Origin: Epiperipatus broadwayi
Lineage: Eukaryota > Onychophora > Udeonychophora > Euonychophora > Peripatidae
Assembly (NCBI GenBank): GCA_028023455.1
Contig: JAQFVV010000031.1
Location: 4,154,001 to 4,218,000, forward strand
Length of the DNA: 64,000 nt
Direction of reading: 5' to 3'
Shown piece after piece: positions 60,101 to 64,000 of the stretch. A model generated the notes under the pieces. That model was not told where the DNA came from, did not search any database, and was given only the letters and a program-made list of their open reading frames with translations. The number at the start of each line of letters is the position of its first letter. The first letter of the stretch is position 1. The translations under genes and the position numbers were made by a program.

Positions 60101-61985
60101 ATTTGTAACAATCAATTTTAATATATAATTTATATTTTTCATTTTGTATTGTAATTTTCTTGTCTAAATGCTTGTTTTGGATGGTAATTTTAATCTAGAC
60201 TGTGGCTTGAAATGGATTATCTCCAAATACATGTATTTCAATGTTATCTATAGTGAAGGATATTCTTCAAATAATTTATTATAGTAGACCCTACTATATA
60301 TATGAATCAAAAAAGTATTTAGCTAATTAATGCAAAGACTTTCTAAATGAAACCTGCAAAAATTAATATGTTTATTCCAGGTTTTCAATTCCAAAACCAA
60401 TTGGTACACTGCATTTTTACTGAAGAAAAATTTATTTTAAGTTTGATTAGAATGAACCAAAATCTATAGCAAACTTTCTAGTGAATCAAAGAATTTGTTC
60501 CAATGTGAGAGAATTAGAAAGAATATAGTGGTGGACATGGAAAGAAGCTGACTTAAGAGATTTGATAATGTATATTTATTTATTTTTAAATAATTTTGTT
60601 TTACATGTTTTATTAAATAACCAGAATTAAAAAGTATTTACAATTTGCTTGCTTCAAGATTTTAAATAAATTTGTAATATGATTAACAGCTGAGATTTAG
60701 TCAAAGTAAAAATAATCAATATAAATTAATTGTAGAATTTAAAATTGTTGATTAAAAAAGTGCATAAATTAGTATGAAGATTGCTACATGTGTATTCACA
60801 TGTACACATATATATCAATGTATTATAAGGGAGATAAGAATATATATTGTTTAGTAGTCTAAATAAATTATTTAATAAATAATTATATTAAAATGTAAAG
60901 CAAAATTAATTAGTAAGTCTAATTAGCAAAGTGACAGCAAGTAAATATAAATAAAATTAACCCAGATAGACTAAACCAATTAAAAATAACATTTAAACAG
61001 AAGAATTTAAAATGGATTTTAGAGAAAAGTAGAAATTAAAGTTTTCCTTTTGAAACAACAGAGCATACAGAAACATGAAGATAGAAGCATAAAGATGAAA
61101 AATGGATAGAAGCCCCAGATGAGAACAGATGGAAATAAGCAAAGAAATTAGATTCAGATGAAGTCTCAATCACTGGGACTTTCAGTAAGCTGCTTATGAT
61201 CTTTATATCATTTGTTCATTCCAGTGAATTTTCATCACTGTAAATACTAATGTGGATTTAGGGACTGATACAAGCCATATTGACATTATTATTTGCATAA
61301 GACTACAAACTTATAAAGTAAAACTAAATAGTTTTCAATATTATTATATACCATACTTATTTTTAATTCTCCCTCCTGATATTTATTTATGTAATATATA
61401 TTAATAATTTTTCCCATGTCTATTGCACAGTATATTTAAATCTGTAATTTTATATGGATTCTGTTATTATTTTATAAATCATTCTCATTTAACAAATATA
61501 TGAATTTGAATTGTTATTTACTGTGTGTCTGGGCATTAATTTAAACAAAATAAATAGTAGTATTCAAGAATAATGGCACAGGACAGCAATAAAAATTGAC
61601 AGAAAATTGCTAAAGGAAATTGGATTCAAATAGATAAATGTTATTGCTATGTTAAATTAATATAAATATATTTAACTTTAATAGCCTATATGAATGTCCA
61701 GTACATTTAAATTGAATAAAGCAACATTTCTGAATAAATTATGTTTCTAATAATGCTACAAAAATAGATACACTATAAAGTAAAAAGAATTATTTTTTCT
61801 CATGTTTTTTTTTTCAGAATGTCAATTATTAACATATCAAAAAAGTAAAATTCATTGAATAATAAATTGACAAATTCTAAACATTTTAAATAATGAGAAT
61901 ATGAATATTTATTGTTATTAAAGGTAGTTGTAAAAAATAGAAAAATATAAAGAAAAAATATTAAAAAAAGTAAAATGAATAATTA
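54173..61985 (+). other. Probable NADK downstream intron, AT-rich, no gene recognised
   Basis: Follows the donor at 54173. An oligo(T)-oligo(A) junction lies at 54229-54252. 54.6-57.8 kb is slightly richer in C on the plus strand and may hold a decayed minus-strand element. At 55192 the minus strand reads AGTGGCGCCCTGCTAG, primer-binding-site-like, and at 55603-55640 there is an interrupted GAT/GAC repeat. Frames at 56645-56839 and 57616-57834 are hydrophobic products of T-rich DNA. From 58.2 to 61.98 kb I see only AT-rich sequence. The remaining NADK exon was not found. Confidence 0.5.
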
Positions 61986-61994
61986 TTTTGGTTG

Positions 61995-62290
61995 TCATCT
62001 GATCCTTCGTGTCAGCTGCTAGAGGCGCTATTTCTAGCTAAATTTCTAGAAATATGCTGTTACCGCAGCCGCACCCAACCTTTAAGCATTCTTTCTAAAA
62101 TAAATCCTAGAAAGATTGTTAACTCGGAGTTAAGTCTACTTTCTACGCTAAAAGGTAGAGTGTTAACTCAGAGTTAAGTCTTCTTTCTACGATAAAATCT
62201 AGAAAGAGTGTTAACTCGGCTTAGCGGCTAATGGTGTGGCTTTTTCCGATGCTAAAAGCAGAGGAAAATGCCGTAGTTGTTTGTGTCACG
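61995..62290. other. CpG-richer block with spaced palindromes
   Basis: A sharp change from AT-rich DNA to a block with about a dozen CpG in 290 bp. TTAACTCGGAGTTAA (62119) and TTAACTCAGAGTTAA (62163) are odd-length perfect palindromes around one central base, with a half-site TTAACTCGGC at 62211. Spacings are 44 and 48 bp. Between them, TCTTTCTA/TAGAAAGA inverted motifs alternate. It may be a young repeat, a promoter-like block or the edge of the satellite. No gene start is seen. Confidence 0.5.
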
Positions 62291-62525
62291 TACTATATCA
62301 TAATGCTGCATTATATATTTTATGTAACAATATCGTATGAGGGTGTGTTAATGTGATCGTGTCAAAATTATTTAAATTTTCATTGGTGCCTTTTTTTTTT
62401 TTAAGACGAATTGATGTACTGTTACATTTTATCAATTTTAACAGTAGTGATTGTTCCTCATAAATTTGTATTCCTCCTAAATTTTCGATTAGGATGGGGT
62501 AGCGTAAAATTTTAAAAATCACATT

Positions 62526-62774
62526 TTGAGTCACATTTTAGCGAGAAATTTTCCAAGACAAAAAGTATGGCTAATTCCCACAACAAAAAACTTGAAAAGA
62601 TGGGAATTGCCAGACACGGAAGCCGGCACTGGAATATTTCTACAGCAGAAAAAAAGAAAAAAAAATCCTGCTGTTGAAAGAAAAGATTGGATTGTGTGGC
62701 AAATATATGCGGATTTGAGGTCCAAAAACATCTGCCAACGGAGATGTTCACTTCGTAAAGGCAAGCTTGTTTGA
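62526..62774 (+). other. Short open frame of doubtful coding status
   Basis: 82 codons, plus strand, Lys/Arg-rich (for example LKRWELPDTEAGTGIFLQQK), containing a poly-Lys stretch from an A run. The opposite strand is also open (62531-62764 and 62512-62826). That argues for low stop density in a locally GC-richer sequence, not for selection. No family recognised. It sits between the palindrome block and the satellite. Confidence 0.2.
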
Positions 62775-62789
62775 GGGATTCTAAATGGC

Positions 62790-64000
62790 CTTCGTCAAAT
62801 GTCAAAAATAAAAGAAGTAACTTCAATTTTTATTTAAACGTACATCGGTTCTTCTCCCGATAATTGTTGTCGTCGGCAATCAAATGTAAAATAAAAGAAG
62901 TAACTAAATTTTTTATTTAAACATAGCCCCAAAAACCTCTCTTCTCCCAATAATTATTGTTGTCGGCAATCAAACGGTCAAATAAAAAAAACCTCAATTA
63001 TTCTTTAATCGTATAGAAAAAAAACAAAAAATCCTCCCACTAATTGTCGTCGGCAATCAAATGTAAACCAATCAAAGTAAGACAGTAAATTATTAGTTAA
63101 ACATAACCCAAAATACTATTTGAGCGTACACCGAAAAAGACCCGCTATTGTCAATCAAAATTAAAGAAACCTAGACTATTATTGTCCCATTGTCAAATCG
63201 AATATTATTTGGGAAAACCTAAATAGCTTATAAATGAAAAAAAAAAAAAAGTCAAATCGGTTTTCAATCAAATGGTAACTGATAAAAGTCACTTAAATTT
63301 TGATTTAAACATACACACAAACAAAAAAAAAAATGCAAAACCCTTTCTCCCAATAATTGTTGCCGGCAATCAAATAAAAAAAATAAAAGGAACGTACAAT
63401 TATTCTTTAATCGTAAACAAAAACACCCCTCCCACTAATTGTTGTCGGCAATCAAATGTAAAGCACTAAAAATAAGGTAAACCGATTATTTTTTAAACGT
63501 AACCCAAATTACTATTTGAACATACACCAAAAAAAGACCCGCTCTTATCATTAAAAATGAAAGAAAACTACAACAACTATTATTATCCCATTGTCAAAAA
63601 TATTAGGTTTTGGGCAAACCAAAACCATAATTTATAAATGAAAAAAAAAAGAAAGTCAAAACCGTTGTCAATCAAATATAACCGATAAAAGTAACTTCAA
63701 TTTTGATTTAAATATACACAAAAATCAACCTCTTTAGCTCCCAATAATTGTTGTCGGCAATCAAATGTAAAATAAAAGGAAGGTAAATTAGTATTTAATC
63801 ATCACCCAAAAACACCCACCCCTCTCACTAATTATTGTCAGCAATCAAATGTATACCACTACTAAAAGTAATGTAAACTACTATTCTTTAAACAGTTACA
63901 CCCCTTCTCCCAATAATTGTTGTCTACAATCGTACACACAAAAAAAACACCCTTCCCAATAACTAGTGTCGGCAATCAAATGTAAACCAATCAAAGTAAG
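62790..64000 (+). repeat. Satellite with higher-order period of about 393 bp, running off the window
   Basis: The core CGGCAATCAAA (or one-base variants) follows CCCA(A/C)TAATTGTTGT at 62874, 62964, 63051, 63364, 63446, 63755, 63840, 63924 (degraded) and 63970. Short spacings are 82-90 bp, and equivalent positions recur every 391-400 bp (62964/63364/63755 and 63051/63446/63840). GACCCGCT, AACATACAC and a poly-A/GTCAAA segment recur with the same long period. CpG remains in many cores, suggesting a fairly young array. The last bases repeat the AACCAATCAAAGTAAG stretch first seen near 63065. Confidence 0.9.

Noticed and set aside
62512-62826. 104-codon minus-strand frame overlapping other open frames
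   Set aside because: Three overlapping frames on both strands are open in this GC-richer patch; Phe/Cys-rich with a poly-Phe stretch, no similarity.
62790-64000. Regular short repeats with unique spacers, CRISPR-like at first sight
   Set aside because: The genome is eukaryotic, the spacers are themselves repeated every ~393 bp, and the core is not a fixed-length direct repeat. It is a satellite.
54173-64000. Search for the final NADK exons (SFDGR-like motif)
   Set aside because: No in-frame candidate with acceptor and the expected motif was seen. The exons probably lie beyond the window.

Overview
The window is eukaryotic, very probably from an invertebrate animal. By eye it is about three quarters A+T, with GT-AG introns of 3-13 kb and many decayed retrotransposons and inverted-repeat elements. 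I cannot name the species. Retroelement style and base composition would fit an arthropod or another AT-rich invertebrate, but this is a guess.

The only host gene I can support is an NAD kinase (NADK) on the + strand. Five consecutive internal exons are intact and splice in frame: 19214-19296, 22499-22601, 29011-29102, 42492-42591 and 54015-54172. They cover the catalytic core, from just before the GGDGT motif to the PAGVELK segment. The N-terminal part and the last part of the catalytic domain were not found and probably lie outside the window. If so, nearly all other sequence here is NADK intron or flank.

Layout. 1-19.2 kb (upstream intron or 5' flank): a 1-kb near-palindrome; an AT-rich foldback with two nested insertions; a decayed Ty3/gypsy element on the minus strand (4.7-9.6 kb) with both LTRs; a 2.8-kb minus-strand non-LTR retrotransposon carrying a roughly 266-bp TCAC microsatellite; a head-to-head pair of a roughly 450-bp repeat unit called family C here; and further inverted repeats. 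Intron 1 (19.3-22.5 kb) holds mostly AT-rich DNA and a possible non-LTR scrap. Intron 2 (22.6-29.0 kb) holds two short inverted-repeat elements. Intron 3 (29.1-42.5 kb) holds a second minus-strand Ty3/gypsy element (36.8-41.55 kb) next to a tRNA-like sequence, plus a strong TATA-type motif at 30.76 kb. Intron 4 (42.6-54.0 kb) holds a local duplication, a plus-strand non-LTR RT fragment, a family C unit, tandem minisatellites, LTR-like sequence and a third copy of the minus-strand non-LTR family. From 54.2 to 61.98 kb I see no gene. At 62.0-62.3 kb there is a CpG-richer block with spaced palindromes. From about 62.8 kb to the window end there is a satellite with a period of about 393 bp.

I found no CRISPR array, operon, rRNA or convincing functional tRNA gene, and no coherent new gene system. 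The least explained structures are family C, the palindrome block with the satellite, and several protein-like remnants of unknown origin.
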